Source of the DNA: Frankiaceae bacterium
GTDB taxonomy: Bacteria > Actinomycetota > Actinomycetes > JAFAQI01
DNA: 6,373 bases
Assembly (NCBI GenBank): GCA_030840545.1
Contig: JAVEEH010000039.1
Span: 1-6,373, forward strand
Direction: 5' to 3'
Position numbers and translations under genes: made by a program. This document shows, in pieces, positions 5,324 to 6,373 of this stretch. The notes beneath the pieces are model-generated. The model was not told where the DNA came from and made no database searches. It saw only the letters and a list, made by a program, of their open reading frames with translations. Numbering within the stretch: the first letter of the stretch is position 1; the number at the start of each line of letters is the position of its first letter.

Positions 5324-6373
5324 TCAGGACTCGTGCGTCTCGCCCTCGTCCGGCGAGTCCAGGACTGTGACGCGCACCCGGGCGACCCGACGACTGTCCA
5401 TCTTTGTGACTTTGAGGCGCACCCCGTCGACCTCGACGGCGTCACCGACCCGCGGCAGCCGTCCCAGCTTCGCCATCAGGCAGCCCGCGACCGTCTCGTA
5501 GGGCCCTTCCGGCAGCTCGTGCCCGGTGGCCTCAGCGAACTCGTCGAGGTTCAGCAAGGCGTCGACCTCGACGTCCCCTCCGCGCAGGACCTTCGCCTCG
5601 ACGTCTCCCACGTCGTACTCGTCCCTGATCTCACCGATCAGCTCCTCGACAAGGTCCTCGAGGGTGACGATGCCCGCCGTGCCGCCGTATTCGTCGACGA
5701 CGACAGCGAGGTGGTGGCCCGACTTGCGCATCTCCGACAGCGAGGGCAGGACCCGCTTGGTTGCCGGCAGCATCAGCACGTCGCGGGCAAGGTCACCGAC
5801 CTTGACGCCGCGCCGGGCGGTGCCGGTGGTCCCGTAGAGGTCACGGATGTGGACGAAGCCGACGATCTCGTCGTGCGAGCCGCGGACGACCGGGAAACGG
5901 GAGTGCGACAACGTCTGCGCGAACTTGACGGCACGCGCCACGCTCCAGCCGGCGTCGAGGAACTCGACCTCGGTGCGCGGCACCATGACCTCGCGCAGCT
6001 GCCGCTCACCGGCCTCGAAGACCTCGTCGATCAGTGCGCGTTCGTCGCGGGTGAGCGCTTCGTGCGCGGTCACGAGATCGCGCAGCTCCTCCTCTGTGAT
6101 GCGTTCTCGGTTCATGCTCGGATCACCACCGAGCAAGCGCACCACGAGGTCGGTGGAGGCCGACAGCATCCAGATCACCGGCCGCATCAGCCGAGCGAAC
6201 CGGTCGAGTGTGGGAGCGACGGCGCCGGCGGTGCGCTCCGCGCGCTGCAGCGCGATGCGCTTCGGGGCGATCTCACCAACGACGAGCGTCACGTAGGCGA
6301 TGAGCAGCGTGACTCCGAGGAAGCCGAGCACCGAGGCCGACCGGTGGCCGAGCCCGGCGTTGCGAAGGCCGTC
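5324..6373 (-). CDS. Hemolysin/CorC (HlyC/CorC, CNNM-type) family membrane protein (partial, N-terminus off the right edge)
   Basis: Integral membrane protein with a cytoplasmic regulatory half, of the CNNM/CorC family linked to Mg2+/Co2+ transport or efflux. The 349 visible residues begin within the CNNM transmembrane domain. A hydrophobic helix (about 16-32 of the visible part) runs into the family motif GEIAPKRIALQ (33-43), and a further amphipathic/hydrophobic stretch follows to about 83. A CBS pair comes next: CBS1 from VMVPRTEV (129-136) through FPVVR and GFVHIRDL, and CBS2 ending in VVDEYGGTAGIVTLEDLVEE (225-244). The C-terminal CorC_HlyC domain (about 267-336) contains LPEGPYETVAG and GRLPRVGD. 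An in-frame GTG at 6331 is not the true start, because the frame stays open to the window edge and the first membrane helices are missing; full length is probably about 430-450 aa. Despite the historical name, haemolytic activity should not be inferred. It is the first visible gene of the run leading into trpS, 11 nt downstream. Confidence 0.93.
   Translation of the reverse strand, partial: DGLRNAGLGHRSASVLGFLGVTLLIAYVTLVVGEIAPKRIALQRAERTAGAVAPTLDRFARLMRPVIWMLSASTDLVVRLLGGDPSMNRERITEEELRDLVTAHEALTRDERALIDEVFEAGERQLREVMVPRTEVEFLDAGWSVARAVKFAQTLSHSRFPVVRGSHDEIVGFVHIRDLYGTTGTARRGVKVGDLARDVLMLPATKRVLPSLSEMRKSGHHLAVVVDEYGGTAGIVTLEDLVEELIGEIRDEYDVGDVEAKVLRGGDVEVDALLNLDEFAEATGHELPEGPYETVAGCLMAKLGRLPRVGDAVEVDGVRLKVTKMDSRRVARVRVTVLDSPDEGETHES

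Noticed and set aside
4344..5501. A plus-strand open frame of 385 codons opposite trpS.
   Set aside because: Antisense shadow of trpS and the CorC-like gene; Arg/Leu/Asp-rich without recognisable motifs, and no initiation signal.
5324..6373. Hemolysin name as a sign of a virulence or toxin locus.
   Set aside because: The domain order is CNNM, CBS pair, CorC_HlyC, a widespread ion-transport-associated housekeeping family.

Overview
This is an ordinary chromosomal stretch from a high-GC actinobacterium. The evidence is the strong G/C bias at third codon positions, GTG starts, near-absence of recognisable Shine-Dalgarno sequences, TANNNT-type -10 boxes placed for leaderless transcripts, and proteins that read as actinobacterial family members. 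The mix of genes would suit a Frankia/Geodermatophilus-like lineage or a relative, but I cannot fix the genus from sequence alone. No mobile element, CRISPR array, tRNA, rRNA, prophage or defence cassette is visible.

Layout, left to right. (1) 1-1407, minus: the N-terminal 469 residues of an adenosylcobalamin-dependent acyl-CoA mutase. Its substrate-pocket residues match methylmalonyl-CoA mutase; its C-terminus lies beyond the left edge. (2) 1408-1494: an 87-bp divergent spacer with candidate -10 boxes facing both ways and a small dyad. (3) 1495-2625, plus: a secreted, C-terminally membrane-anchored D,D-carboxypeptidase (peptidase S11). (4) 2620-6373, minus: a four-gene run, in transcription order a CNNM/CBS/CorC-type membrane protein (5' end beyond the right edge), trpS, a LigT-like 2H phosphoesterase, and a YihY/BrkB-family membrane protein.

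The four minus-strand genes are almost certainly one transcription unit. The gaps are 11 nt (CorC-like to trpS), a 4-nt ATGA overlap (trpS to ligT-like), and a directly abutting TGA/GTG (ligT-like to yihY). This unit converges on the carboxypeptidase gene, and the two stop codons abut with no intergenic base. The only good hairpin near that convergence lies inside the carboxypeptidase coding sequence, about 145 nt past the yihY stop.

Functionally the window joins propionate/branched-chain carbon metabolism (mutase), peptidoglycan trimming (S11 peptidase), tryptophanyl-tRNA charging, RNA-end chemistry (2H phosphoesterase) and two membrane proteins. The neighbourhood of trpS, a YihY-type protein and a D,D-carboxypeptidase resembles one I recall in Mycobacterium tuberculosis (trpS Rv3336c, Rv3335c, dacB1 Rv3330), so it looks like inherited core synteny. 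I found no new multi-gene system. The points worth checking are small: a QMSKS variant in TrpRS, a KNG variant and a histidine cluster in the carboxypeptidase, the butted convergent stops with an intragenic hairpin, and the divergent promoter spacer.
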